Below, one piece after another: positions 16,881 through 25,542 of a stretch of 64,000 nt of DNA (positions are counted from its first letter, which is position 1; every line of letters starts with the position of its first letter). The notes beneath the pieces are model-generated. The model saw only the letters and a list, made by a program, of their open reading frames with translations. It did no database searches and was not told where the DNA came from. Position numbers and translations under genes: made by a program. This DNA comes from Exiguobacterium antarcticum DSM 14480 (GTDB lineage: Bacteria; Bacillota; Bacilli; Exiguobacteriales; Exiguobacteriaceae). Where the stretch lies: the NCBI RefSeq assembly GCF_000685865.1, contig NZ_JMKS01000005.1, forward strand, positions 558,001 to 622,000, given 5' to 3'.

Positions 16881-17000
16881 TGTCTATCCCTCCTGCTCTT
16901 CACTTTTTCATTATAGAAATACTTTAGAGGACGTGTAAATGATTCTCAGATTTTTTTTTGAAACAATTAATGATAAAATACAGATGAGGGAGGGAAGAAG

Positions 17001-17366
17001 ATGCCTTTTTTTAATGAAAAGAAGTTGGATGAACTACGTGTGATTGCCGGTGGCGATGACGTATTTTTACAGAAAATTGGTGAGACGTACATTGCTCAGT
17101 TCGACCGGAAGTTTCCGGAACTCAAGGATGCGGTCGAAGCAGAGGATGCGGTACAGACTGAGAAATTAGCTCACTTACTTAAAGGTGCCTCCTATTCCGT
17201 AGCGGCGGATGACTTAGCAGATGATTTTGAAATCCTCGAAAAAGAGGCGGAAACGGGTTCGGTCACGAATGCCCCGGAAGTCCTGATTCGGATTGAAGAA
17301 TGTATGGTCGGTTTCAGAAAAAGTTGGTTAGATGTGTTTCTTGGTAAAAATACGGATTTCGTCTGA
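17001..17366 (+). CDS. Stand-alone Hpt (histidine phosphotransfer) protein
   Basis: 121 residues forming a single four-helix Hpt domain. The phospho-histidine motif is AHLLKGASYSV, with H58, K61 and G62 in the canonical HxxKG[AS] arrangement. Hpt proteins shuttle phosphate between hybrid kinases and receivers. No kinase, catalytic or receiver part is fused, and no hybrid kinase is adjacent; the nearest receivers are in CheV (convergent) and the PP2C regulator two genes upstream. GGGAGGGAAG gives a strong ribosome site. The family assignment is firm; partners are inference. Confidence 0.85.
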   Translation: MPFFNEKKLDELRVIAGGDDVFLQKIGETYIAQFDRKFPELKDAVEAEDAVQTEKLAHLLKGASYSVAADDLADDFEILEKEAETGSVTNAPEVLIRIEECMVGFRKSWLDVFLGKNTDFV

Positions 17367-17421
17367 GGCGAAAGATTGGATACCGTTGACACGACTTCTG
17401 TCGCAATCATGCCTATATTAA

Positions 17422-17459
17422 AAATATCCGTCTCCTGAAAATCAGGGGACGGATATTTG
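17422..17459. terminator. Bidirectional terminator between hpt and cheV
   Basis: ATATCCGTC-CCTGA pairs with TCAGG-GACGGATAT around AAA, flanked by A and T tracts on both sides. Confidence 0.8.
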
Positions 17460-17476
17460 TGTACGGCAATAACGAT

Positions 17477-18355
17477 TCAGAGCACGTATGTATCGACCGT
17501 TTCGATCAATCGACCGATTTCCGGTTTCGTGATTTGAGCGTTGACACCAACGGATTCTCCTTTATGTCGAAGATCGTTAGAGATCAATGAGGAGAAGACG
17601 ACGATTGGCAAATCGGTATAACGATCATCTTCACGCAGGCGTTTCGTCAAATGCAATCCATCCATTTTCGGCATCTCGATGTCCGTGATCAACAGATCAC
17701 AATCACTGCCTGCTTCAAAAGCATCAAAGGCATCTTTTCCGTTGATGAACCATTTCAAACTATCGTAACCAGCTTCTTCGAGTGTTTCGATGATAAGTGT
17801 CCGTAACATTTCCGAGTCTTCTGCAATCCAAATGGTTTTATTCGACCGGTTCCGTGGCAGGACGCGACGACCTTCTTCCCGGGCGAAGATGTCTTTACGT
17901 GAAAGTTCAAGCGCGATTTTTTCATAATCAAGTAAGATGATCATCTTGTCACCGGTCTTGACGACGCCGTTCGTCAAACCTTCGATCCCTCGTGCGAGTT
18001 CATTTGGTGTATCGATCTGTTCCCACGAAATACGCCGGATTTCAGTCACGGCATCGACACGTAAGACACTTTTCTCGCCATTGAACTCACAGATGATCAA
18101 CCGGTCGTCGGTTGTTTCATCGTGGGCAACTCCGATGACAGTCGGTAAATCGATGACGGTCATCACTTCGCCCCGTAGTTCGATTAATCCTTTGACGGCG
18201 TCGGGTGTACCGGGTAACGGCGTCATCGGTAAGGGGACGATGATTTCGCGGACTTTCATGACATTGATTCCAAATGTGTAGGGACCACAATGGAAAATGA
18301 CGATTTCTAATTCGTTTGTTCCAGCTTCTAATAAAATATCGTGTTGATTGTACAC
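17477..18355 (-). CDS. cheV: Chemotaxis protein CheV
   Basis: 292 residues. A CheW-like coupling domain (about 12-155: VIFHCGPYTFGINVMKVREII, LRGEVMTVIDL) is followed by a receiver (about 175-292) with E179-D180, phospho-acceptor D225 in LLITDIEMPKMDG, and K near the end. CheV links chemoreceptors to CheA and takes part in adaptation through phosphorylation of its receiver. The start is GTG 18355 after AAAGGAGCTCG. It stands alone with its own terminator, as is usual for cheV in Bacillales. Confidence 0.93.
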   Translation of the reverse strand: MYNQHDILLEAGTNELEIVIFHCGPYTFGINVMKVREIIVPLPMTPLPGTPDAVKGLIELRGEVMTVIDLPTVIGVAHDETTDDRLIICEFNGEKSVLRVDAVTEIRRISWEQIDTPNELARGIEGLTNGVVKTGDKMIILLDYEKIALELSRKDIFAREEGRRVLPRNRSNKTIWIAEDSEMLRTLIIETLEEAGYDSLKWFINGKDAFDAFEAGSDCDLLITDIEMPKMDGLHLTKRLREDDRYTDLPIVVFSSLISNDLRHKGESVGVNAQITKPEIGRLIETVDTYVL

Positions 18356-18449
18356 GTTATCGAGCTCCTTTCAATCCTACACTGCACTTCTGACTAGTTA
18401 TCGGCAGAAAGCAGAAAACATTCCATATAAAAAATGATAAAAAAGTTAT

Positions 18450-18463
18450 TGAAATCGCTTTCA
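18450..18463 (+). promoter_or_regulatory. Perfect cre site upstream of the gapN promoter
   Basis: TGAAATCGCTTTCA matches the CcpA consensus TGWAANCGNTNWCA at every defined position. It lies 20 bases upstream of the -35 box, centred about 63 bases before the expected start point. Sites in this position usually activate rather than repress. Confidence 0.8.
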
Positions 18464-18483
18464 TTTTATGTTAAGCAAAAAGT

Positions 18484-18513
18484 TTGGCATTTGTCTGACC
18501 AATTGATTACAAT
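18484..18513 (+). promoter_or_regulatory. Candidate SigA promoter of gapN
   Basis: TTGGCA (18484-18489), an 18-base spacer and TACAAT (18508-18513), about 57 bases before the start codon. Confidence 0.6.
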
Positions 18514-18570
18514 AAGCTATGCAGCCACACACTGAAGTGAGAGAGAAAAAATAAATGGAGGTCGAGTGGA

Positions 18571-20010
18571 ATGACTACAGCAACAACATACACATACTTA
18601 TTAGATGGGCAATGGCATGAAAGCGAATCAAACGAAACGATCGAAATTTCGTCACCTTATAAAGAAGACCTCGTCGGTCGGGTACAAGCGATGACCAAAC
18701 CGGAAGTCGATCAGGCAATTGCGTCGGCGAAAGTAGCACAAGTGGAATGGGCGAAGGTTCCAGCCAATAAACGGGCGGAATTGCTGCATGCTTGGGCAAC
18801 GGAGCTCGAGAAGCGTGCGGAAGAAATCGGCGAAGTCATCATGCGCGAAGTCGGTAAGGGACGTGCGGATGGGATTAAGGAAGTCAAACGGACGGCAGAA
18901 ATCATTCGTTATACAGCGGAAGAGGGTCTTCGGTTTGACGGTCAGATGATGCAAGGGGATTCGTTCCCAGGCGGAAGTGCAAACAAGATTGCCATCATCA
19001 AAAAAGCACCACTCGGTGTCGTCCTTGCGATTTCACCGTTTAACTACCCAGTCAATTTAGCGGCAGCGAAACTCGCACCCGCCTTGATGACAGGGAACGC
19101 TGTTGTCTTCAAACCGGCGACACAAGGTTCGATCAGCGGCATCTTGATGGTCGAAGCGCTCGTCGCGGCAGGTCTTCCGGCCGGCCTCGTCAATCTTGTG
19201 ACAGGACGCGGTTCTGTCATCGGGGATTATTTAACGGCACATGCGGGCATTGATATGATCACCTTTACAGGTGGTACAGGAACGGGACAACACTTATCAC
19301 GTCAATCGGCGATGATTCCACTTGTTTTGGAACTGGGTGGCAAAGACCCGGCGCTCGTCTTAGAAGATGCGAATCTTTCCCTTGCAGCGGATCAGATCAT
19401 CAGCGGTGCGTTTTCATACTCCGGTCAACGGTGTACGGCCATCAAACGTGTATTCGTTCTTGAACCTCAGGCAGATGCGCTCGTCGCAGAATTGTCTGCT
19501 CGAATCGCGAAATTGACAGTCGGTTCACCGGAAGATGAAAGTGTTGTTGTGCCTTTGATCGATGCGAAGTCAGCTGATTTCGTCGAAGGACTGATCACGG
19601 ATGCGACGGAAAAAGGGGCAACACTCGTCACAGGCGGTAAACGAACAGCCAACTTGATTGAGCCAACGTTGTTTGATCATGTGACACGCGACATGCGGAT
19701 TGCATGGGAAGAACCGTTCGGACCTGTCCTACCGGTCATTCGTGTCAGCTCGGTCGAAGAGATGATCGCCTATGCGAACGAATCGGAATACGGTCTTCAG
19801 GCGAGTGTCTTTACGGAAAACATCGACGCGGCGTTCCATGTCGCGGATGCGCTCGAAACCGGCTCGGTTCAAATCAACGGACGGACGGAACGTGGTCCTG
19901 ACCACTTCCCATTCATCGGCGTGAAGTCTTCTGGTCTTGGGGTACAAGGTGTCGGACGAAGTCTTGCTTCGATGACTCGCGATAAATTAACAGTGCTCAA
20001 TTTAAAATAA
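18571..20010 (+). CDS. gapN: NADP-dependent non-phosphorylating glyceraldehyde-3-phosphate dehydrogenase
   Basis: 479 residues, aldehyde dehydrogenase superfamily. It oxidises glyceraldehyde-3-phosphate directly to 3-phosphoglycerate with NADP, giving NADPH at the cost of one ATP. The cofactor region has AISPFNYPVNLAAAKLAPAL and FTGGTGTGQ; the catalytic Glu is in LELGGKDPALVLED and the Cys in YSGQRCTAIKRV, the latter diagnostic for GapN rather than general ALDH. RGPDHFPFIGVKSSG near the C-terminus is also GapN-like. Single gene with its own promoter and terminator; ATGGAGGTCGAG gives the ribosome site. An upstream cre suggests CcpA control. Confidence 0.93.
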   Translation: MTTATTYTYLLDGQWHESESNETIEISSPYKEDLVGRVQAMTKPEVDQAIASAKVAQVEWAKVPANKRAELLHAWATELEKRAEEIGEVIMREVGKGRADGIKEVKRTAEIIRYTAEEGLRFDGQMMQGDSFPGGSANKIAIIKKAPLGVVLAISPFNYPVNLAAAKLAPALMTGNAVVFKPATQGSISGILMVEALVAAGLPAGLVNLVTGRGSVIGDYLTAHAGIDMITFTGGTGTGQHLSRQSAMIPLVLELGGKDPALVLEDANLSLAADQIISGAFSYSGQRCTAIKRVFVLEPQADALVAELSARIAKLTVGSPEDESVVVPLIDAKSADFVEGLITDATEKGATLVTGGKRTANLIEPTLFDHVTRDMRIAWEEPFGPVLPVIRVSSVEEMIAYANESEYGLQASVFTENIDAAFHVADALETGSVQINGRTERGPDHFPFIGVKSSGLGVQGVGRSLASMTRDKLTVLNLK

Positions 20011-20021
20011 TTTTTTTACGG

Positions 20022-20059
20022 AAGCGACCTTTCAATCTGCGGAAGGGTCGCTTTTTTTT
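20022..20059 (+). terminator. gapN terminator
   Basis: AAGCGACC with TTC pairs with GAA and GGTCGCTT, followed by eight T. Confidence 0.9.
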
Positions 20060-20181
20060 GCATCCAACGGGCATCCACCGACGTATGCTTCTTATCTAAT
20101 ATAGGAGAGAGTCGTCCCACGTCCAGGCTTAGCGCAGGTGGGGGGGAATTCATTAATTTGTCTTGCGGACGTAGACAAAGT

Positions 20182-20211
20182 TTGCCGCTGTCGCTTCTTT
20201 CTCTCTATAAT
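20182..20211 (+). promoter_or_regulatory. Candidate promoter of the MBL-SDR-ynj-like operon
   Basis: TTGCCG, an 18-base spacer and a perfect TATAAT (20206-20211), 35 bases before the start codon of the metallo-hydrolase gene. Confidence 0.65.
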
Positions 20212-20246
20212 GAAGGAAACCATCTAGAGAAAAGAGGGGCTTATCG

Positions 20247-21221
20247 ATGCAACGAGAAGATGAAATCTTCACCTTACCGATTCCGACACCATTTCCTGTC
20301 GGAGACGTCAACTGTTATGTGTTACGAACGGAAACAGAAACGATCTTGATTGATTGTGGTCCGGATACGGAAGAAGCATGGCAAGCGATGCAGCACGGAC
20401 TTCTTAATATTGGGCTAACGGTCTCGATGCTCGATAAAGTAATCGTCACCCATCACCACGCGGACCATGCAGGGCTCGCCTACCGGTTTTCTGAGCAGGG
20501 CATCCCGGTTTATGGACACGCCCGGCTACGCCCTTACTTAGAACAAGATCAATCCTTTTTGAGTCAAGGCGATGCGTTTTTACAGCGGCTCGCCCTCTCG
20601 TTTGGTGTACCGGAAGAAATCCGAGCCCTTTTGCCGAGTTATATATCGGCGTTGAAGTGGCTTGGGAAAGGGCAACTCGACCATCTTTTACAAGAAGGCG
20701 ATTCGATTTCCGCGTCCGGCCGGTATCGGGTAATCGAACTACCGGGGCATGCGAGCGACCAAATCGGAATTCTTAGCCAGTCGGGTGTTTTATTTGCGGC
20801 GGATCATCTGTTAGCGCGAGTCGAACCGAATCCGTTACTGGAACAACCGCAGCCGGGAGATACGTCGGATACGAAACGACCGGTCCTCGCCTATATGCGT
20901 TCCCTTCGTAAACTCCAAGGGGAACAGATCCAGATAGCGTATACAGGTCACGGAGAGGCCATTCGTGACGTCCCCTCTTTGATTGAAGAACGACTCTTAC
21001 AACGAAAAGCACGGGGCGAACAATTATTGAAACACATCACGGGGGAGCAAACGTTGTTTGAACTCGCACAACTGACGTATGGCAACCGCTTAAAAAAATC
21101 CTTCCCGCTCGTCATGAGCGAGATGAAGGCACGACTCGATTATCTGGTCGCGAGTGGACAGATCACAGTCATCAAACGTGACAATGTCTTGCGCTATACG
21201 AGAAAAGGAGCGTTGACATGA
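20247..21221 (+). CDS. MBL-fold metallo-hydrolase (YqjP-like)
   Basis: 324 residues. The metallo-beta-lactamase metal motif VTHHHADHAG is at about residues 71-80, with further ligands in ELPGHASDQIG and FAADHLL. The C-terminal 70 residues form a winged-helix-like tail found in LACTB2-type relatives. Substrate unknown; glyoxalase II-like or nucleolytic activity is possible. It overlaps the next SDR gene by four bases (ATGA), and this MBL-SDR pair matches B. subtilis yqjP-yqjQ. First gene of a run that continues to 26,714. Confidence 0.85.
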   Translation: MQREDEIFTLPIPTPFPVGDVNCYVLRTETETILIDCGPDTEEAWQAMQHGLLNIGLTVSMLDKVIVTHHHADHAGLAYRFSEQGIPVYGHARLRPYLEQDQSFLSQGDAFLQRLALSFGVPEEIRALLPSYISALKWLGKGQLDHLLQEGDSISASGRYRVIELPGHASDQIGILSQSGVLFAADHLLARVEPNPLLEQPQPGDTSDTKRPVLAYMRSLRKLQGEQIQIAYTGHGEAIRDVPSLIEERLLQRKARGEQLLKHITGEQTLFELAQLTYGNRLKKSFPLVMSEMKARLDYLVASGQITVIKRDNVLRYTRKGALT

Positions 21222-21976
21222 ATCTGATCAATAAAACGGTTGTTTTGACTGGTGCGTCAAGTGGTCTTGGAGAAGCGCTTGCCCGAGAATTAAATCGCCA
21301 TGGTGCGCTCTTGATCTTAGTCGCACGACGGGAAGACCGGTTACGCCAAGTAGCGGAGCACTTACATGCTGAATACCTGGTCTACGACTTAGAACATTCA
21401 CCGGAGCGTCTAGTAGACCAAATCGAAGAACAATATGGCATGATTGATGTATTAATCAACAATGCGGGGTTCGGAGAGTTTAGTTTTTTGGAAGACACGA
21501 CGATTGAGACGATTGAATCGATGAACCGGGTTAACGTCCTCAGTCCAATCCGCTTGACGAAAGCCTGTTTACGTCTGCTTCGTCCGCAGGGGATGATCAT
21601 CAACGTGGCCAGTCAAGCAGGAAAGTTACCGACACCGAAGTCGACAATCTATTGTATGACCAAAGCAGCCTTGTATCAATTTTCGAATGCGTTACGTCTC
21701 GAACTGAAGCCAAAAGGCATTCATGTGATGACCGTCAATCCGGGACCAATCGCAACGGAATTCTTCATTCGGGCTGATCTGAGTCGGAAATATGAAAAAA
21801 ATGTCGCGAACATCGTCTTGTCAAAAGACAAGTTGGCACAAACGATCGTCCGCGCGATCATCAAGGAGAAACGGGAAGTCAATGCGCCGTTTTGGATGGA
21901 AGGTTCTGCTAAAGCCTATGCCGTATTTCCGAGAGTGATCGAATGGTTCGGCAAGTCAGGATTTGATAAAAAATAA
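21218..21976 (+). CDS. Short-chain dehydrogenase/reductase (YqjQ/DltE-like)
   Basis: 252 residues. Classical SDR signatures are present: cofactor motif TGASSGLGEAL, NNAG (INNAGFGEF), active-site Ser in NVASQAGKLP and YxxxK in YCMTKAAL. VNPGPIATEFF follows. A C-terminal extension after about residue 205 is basic and amphipathic, as in the DltE/YqjQ subgroup that may sit at the membrane. Substrate unknown. Coupled to the upstream metallo-hydrolase gene; only 15 bp separate it from the lipoprotein gene downstream. Confidence 0.88.
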   Translation: MNLINKTVVLTGASSGLGEALARELNRHGALLILVARREDRLRQVAEHLHAEYLVYDLEHSPERLVDQIEEQYGMIDVLINNAGFGEFSFLEDTTIETIESMNRVNVLSPIRLTKACLRLLRPQGMIINVASQAGKLPTPKSTIYCMTKAALYQFSNALRLELKPKGIHVMTVNPGPIATEFFIRADLSRKYEKNVANIVLSKDKLAQTIVRAIIKEKREVNAPFWMEGSAKAYAVFPRVIEWFGKSGFDKK

Positions 21977-21991
21977 AGGGGAATTTTACGG

Positions 21992-23185
21992 ATGATGAAA
22001 CCAATGATTGGACTCGCAGCAATGGGCATGCTCCTTGCAGGATGTGCTTCTCCGGCAGCGCCGGTACAGGAAAAAGTGCTGGGTTCTTCCTACACGTCGA
22101 TTGAAAAAGAAGCGAACGCGACAACCGTTCGGATGTATATGTGGGGAGGCGACGAGGGCATCAACGCCTATATCGATGAGTATGTGACACCGAAGTTAAA
22201 AAAAGAACATCAGATTACGTTGGAACGTGTCCCGATCGAAACGGCGGACCTTATCCAAAAGCTCCGGGCTGAAAAAAAGGCAGGTAAAAAGACCGGTGTC
22301 ATCGATGTCGTCTGGATCAACGGCGATAATTTCCGGAATGCTAAAAAAGATGGCTTGTTGTATGGCGAGATCACCAAAGTCTTACCGAACATGAAGTATG
22401 TGGACCCGCAAGCACAGGGGTCAGACAGCGGGACAGCGACAGACGAGCTGGAAGCCGCGTGGGGGAAAGTCCAGTATACGTTCCACTACGATCAGGGAAG
22501 TGTCGCGAATCCACCAAAAGATCTCCAGGCGTTAAAAAGCTGGGTCAAACAAAATCCGGGGAAATTCACTTATCCGGAAGTGACCGACTTCACGGGAAAT
22601 GCGTTTGTCCGTCACGTCATGTATGGTGTCGAGTCGAAAGAAACGTTAAAGAACCCGAAAGCCGACTTTAAGAAAACATGGGCTTATCTGAATGAATTGA
22701 AGCCTTATTTATGGAAAGAAGGCAAGACGTATCCGAAGACATTGGCACAACTCGATCAGTTGTACGCAAAAGGGACCGTCTCGTTTACGATGGGTTTCAA
22801 CGAGCGTCGGGCAGAACAAGAAGTGAAATCAGGAACGTTCCCGAAAGAGACACGCCCGTTGATTTTAGACGATGGTTCGATCGCATCGACTCATTTTTTA
22901 TCGATTCCGTTTAATGCCCCGAATCCCAATGGGGCACTCGTCACGATCAATACGTTGTTATCAGCTGAGGCACAGCTGAAGAAATTTGATGCGACCTATT
23001 GGGGCGATGGAACAAGTCTCGATCTCGCGACCTTAGGTTCTGACGCGCAAATGGCGTTCGAAAATGTCCCGGCCGCGGATTCGACACCTAAACCAACCGA
23101 ATTCAAAGGGAAAGTCCGGGCAGAACTCGATCCGGAACTGTTTGATGTCATTCGGAAGGAATGGCCGGAACGTGTGGCGAGGTAA
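21992..23185 (+). CDS. ABC transporter substrate-binding lipoprotein (YnjB-like)
   Basis: 397 residues. A lipoprotein signal (MIGLAAMGMLLAGCAS) gives an acylated Cys near residue 19. The mature protein has a periplasmic-binding-protein fold with YMWGGDEGINAYIDEYV and VVWINGDNFRNAK, both resembling E. coli YnjB, a class distantly related to thiamine and iron binders. The ligand is not established. The two following permeases and ATPase complete an importer. AAGGGGAATTTTACGG precedes the start, and the stop overlaps the next gene by 14 bases. Confidence 0.83.
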   Translation: MMKPMIGLAAMGMLLAGCASPAAPVQEKVLGSSYTSIEKEANATTVRMYMWGGDEGINAYIDEYVTPKLKKEHQITLERVPIETADLIQKLRAEKKAGKKTGVIDVVWINGDNFRNAKKDGLLYGEITKVLPNMKYVDPQAQGSDSGTATDELEAAWGKVQYTFHYDQGSVANPPKDLQALKSWVKQNPGKFTYPEVTDFTGNAFVRHVMYGVESKETLKNPKADFKKTWAYLNELKPYLWKEGKTYPKTLAQLDQLYAKGTVSFTMGFNERRAEQEVKSGTFPKETRPLILDDGSIASTHFLSIPFNAPNPNGALVTINTLLSAEAQLKKFDATYWGDGTSLDLATLGSDAQMAFENVPAADSTPKPTEFKGKVRAELDPELFDVIRKEWPERVAR

Positions 23186-23936
23186 CGCCTGGCCCGCCAC
23201 GTTGTTGATTGCTGGTATGGTCGGCTACGGTCTGTTCGTCAGTCTGTCGATGACGACATGGACCGATTATCGTCAGCTGCTGTCTGACTCCGTGTTTTTA
23301 GAAAGTGTCGGACTGAGCTTATATGTCGCCGTCAGCAGTACCGGATTATCGGTAATGATTGGTGCATTGTTGGCCGCATTTTTTGCCAAACAAACGGGTT
23401 GGACAGCGCAACTCCTGGCAATTCCTTTATTCATCCCGCACCTCGGTGCTGCCTACTTGTCGTTGCTCTATTTAAGTGACCTGCCCGTCATCGGTCCGCA
23501 TGAAGGGAATCACTTCAGCATCATCTTGACGTATCTCTATAAAGAAATCCCGTTTGTCTTCTTTTATCTGTTGCCGGTTTACCGGCGTCTTGATCATCGG
23601 TATGAAGAACTTGGTTTGATGTTAGGTTTATCCCATCTGCGGCGTTTTTGGCATGGGAAAGGTGTTTTTTTACTGTTTCCCGTCCTGGAAGCGGCGTTCA
23701 TCGTCTTTGCCTTTACGTTGTTTGCCTATGAGGTTCCTGCGCTACTCGGAGTGACGTATCCGAAGATGATCGGCGTCTACGCGTTTGATTTATATACGCA
23801 AGGTGATTTATCAAGCCAACCGACGGCTTTTGCGATCAGTGTCGTCTTGACCGGGATGTTGTTTGTCTTGTTACTGCTATTTACACGATTGATCCGACCG
23901 TTGACGGACCGAATCAGTAAGGGGCGATCAGAATGA
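23172..23936 (+). CDS. ABC transporter permease 1 (YnjC-like, first half)
   Basis: About 254 residues with six membrane segments and a permease EAA loop near 165-185 (EELGLMLGLSHLRRFWHGKG). The start is uncertain. GTG 23172 after GGAAGGA is preferred; ATG 23145 and a far upstream ATG at 23064 also lie in frame but overlap the binding-protein gene deeply. In E. coli YnjC both permease halves are one protein of about 510 residues; here they are two genes that overlap by four bases (ATGA at 23933-23936). Confidence 0.82.
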   Translation: MWRGNAWPATLLIAGMVGYGLFVSLSMTTWTDYRQLLSDSVFLESVGLSLYVAVSSTGLSVMIGALLAAFFAKQTGWTAQLLAIPLFIPHLGAAYLSLLYLSDLPVIGPHEGNHFSIILTYLYKEIPFVFFYLLPVYRRLDHRYEELGLMLGLSHLRRFWHGKGVFLLFPVLEAAFIVFAFTLFAYEVPALLGVTYPKMIGVYAFDLYTQGDLSSQPTAFAISVVLTGMLFVLLLLFTRLIRPLTDRISKGRSE

Positions 23937-24679
23937 AGCCGATATTCGTGAAAGGACTAGTAGGTCTTGTTGTCCTCCTTCCTTTGATCGGGCTCCTTCC
24001 GTCGACGTCCGCATTTAATCCGCGTCTGCTCGATACGTTGACGACGACGATCACGATGATTGTCGCGGCGACGTTCCTCAATCATCTGATTGGTTATGGA
24101 GCGGGTAAAGCGATTGCTTTTAAAACAGGACGAACGACTCGACTGATGGAATTACTGATCAGCTTACCGCTCTTTTTGCCGGTCTTGTTGCTGTCGTTTG
24201 GATTGTATCTGACGTGGATCCGGCTAGGACTCGCTGATCAATTCCTCGGCGTCTTGCTTGTGTTGTTATTGCCGACACTGCCGTATACGATCCGGATTTA
24301 CACAAATGGATTTCAGACATTAGGCGAGCAGATGATGGAACAGATGGTCTTAATTGAGCCGAATCGCTTCAAACGGTTCTTTTTCTTGACGGGACCGATG
24401 ATGCGTTCGTCTTTACAATCGGTCACGTTACTTGTGACGGTGATTGCCTTGAGCCAGTATGCACTCGTCACCTTGATTGGCGGGGGTGTCGTCCGGATGA
24501 TCGCGCTCGAAGCGTTTCCGCTGTATAGCGGGAATTCGTTGGCAGCAGCAAAAGAAGCGACGCTCTGGCTGATTGCCTTACCTTTTTTGATTTATTTTGT
24601 TCAACTCATTCTTTTTTTTATATGGGTTCAACTAGTTCGGAGGCTGTTAGATGGACGTTACGATCCAGCACGTAAATAA
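23933..24679 (+). CDS. ABC transporter permease 2 (YnjC-like, second half)
   Basis: 248 residues, about six membrane segments, with a degenerate EAA loop (EQMMEQMVLIEPNRFKRFFF). It pairs with the preceding permease to form the channel of the YnjBCD-like importer. Coupled to the upstream gene by ATGA, and its 3' end overlaps the ATPase gene by 29 bases, unusually long for this operon but with a clear CGGAGG ribosome site for the ATPase inside the overlap. Confidence 0.82.
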   Translation: MKPIFVKGLVGLVVLLPLIGLLPSTSAFNPRLLDTLTTTITMIVAATFLNHLIGYGAGKAIAFKTGRTTRLMELLISLPLFLPVLLLSFGLYLTWIRLGLADQFLGVLLVLLLPTLPYTIRIYTNGFQTLGEQMMEQMVLIEPNRFKRFFFLTGPMMRSSLQSVTLLVTVIALSQYALVTLIGGGVVRMIALEAFPLYSGNSLAAAKEATLWLIALPFLIYFVQLILFFIWVQLVRRLLDGRYDPARK

Positions 24680-25541
24680 AACATTTGGTCAAAAAAAAGT
24701 CTTACATGAGATTGATTTAACGATTCCATCGGGCCGTTGTGTAGCACTCGTCGGTCCTAGTGGGAGCGGGAAAACGACCTTATTACGACTGATTGCCGGA
24801 TTGGAGAAGGTCTCGAGTGGGGCGATCCATTTCGGAGCGACAGAGATGACACGGGTCGCACCGAACCAGCGGGGGGTGACGATGCTGTTTCAGCGTCCGT
24901 TATTGTTTCCGCATCTGACGGTCGGACAAAACGTCCGGCTTGGAATGAAAGCTGGTCACAAGCAGGAGGTAGAGCAGTGGTTGGACCGGGTCGGGTTAAG
25001 CGGACGAGCGGACGCCTTTGTCCATGAATTGTCCGGTGGTGAACAGCAACGGGCGAGCTTGGCCCGTGCGTTGGCAAGCCGACCGAATTTTTTATTGCTC
25101 GACGAACCGTTCTCAAGTCTCGATTTACCACGGCGACGTGAACTGCGGACATTGATCCGACGTTTGACAGAGGCGCAAGGCGTGACGACCTTGCTCGTGA
25201 CACATGACCGGGAAGAAGCGATGGCAATGGCGGATTATGTCTACGTCATGGAACAGGGGCATATCATCGATCAGGGAAATCCGGTTCAACTGGCAGAAAA
25301 AAGTCCGTTTTTTGGAGACGGTGTTCATTTGAGCGGCGAATGGTATCCCTTGTCGGGAGTAAAGTTAGCCTTAAGACCGACGAATGACTTACAAGAACGT
25401 GTTACGATTACGAAAGAGCTGATCCAGTATGGCGTTCGTTTTTATGAAGTCGAACGCGACACGGGAGAACGTCTTGTCGTGCAGACGATGGAGACGTTCC
25501 AGGAAACGACGACAGCTTATATCGTCAGGAAGGAGGGGTAG
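24651..25541 (+). CDS. ABC transporter ATP-binding protein (YnjD-like)
   Basis: 296 residues. Walker A GPSGSGKTTLL is at about 37-47, Q-loop LFQRPLLFPHLTVGQN, signature LSGGEQQRASLARAL, Walker B LLLDEPFSSLD, and H-loop VTHDREEAMAMA. A C-terminal 80-residue extension resembles the regulatory OB-type region of MalK/thiamine-type ATPases. It energises the two preceding permeases. Only one base separates its TAG from the next gene's ATG. Confidence 0.9.
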   Translation: MDVTIQHVNKTFGQKKVLHEIDLTIPSGRCVALVGPSGSGKTTLLRLIAGLEKVSSGAIHFGATEMTRVAPNQRGVTMLFQRPLLFPHLTVGQNVRLGMKAGHKQEVEQWLDRVGLSGRADAFVHELSGGEQQRASLARALASRPNFLLLDEPFSSLDLPRRRELRTLIRRLTEAQGVTTLLVTHDREEAMAMADYVYVMEQGHIIDQGNPVQLAEKSPFFGDGVHLSGEWYPLSGVKLALRPTNDLQERVTITKELIQYGVRFYEVERDTGERLVVQTMETFQETTTAYIVRKEG

Positions 25542-25542
25542 T

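Noticed and set aside
20090-20150. G-rich tract and CCCAC/GGTGGG pairing upstream of the metallo-hydrolase gene
   Set aside because: No consistent riboswitch or regulator pattern was found; treated as unexplained spacer.
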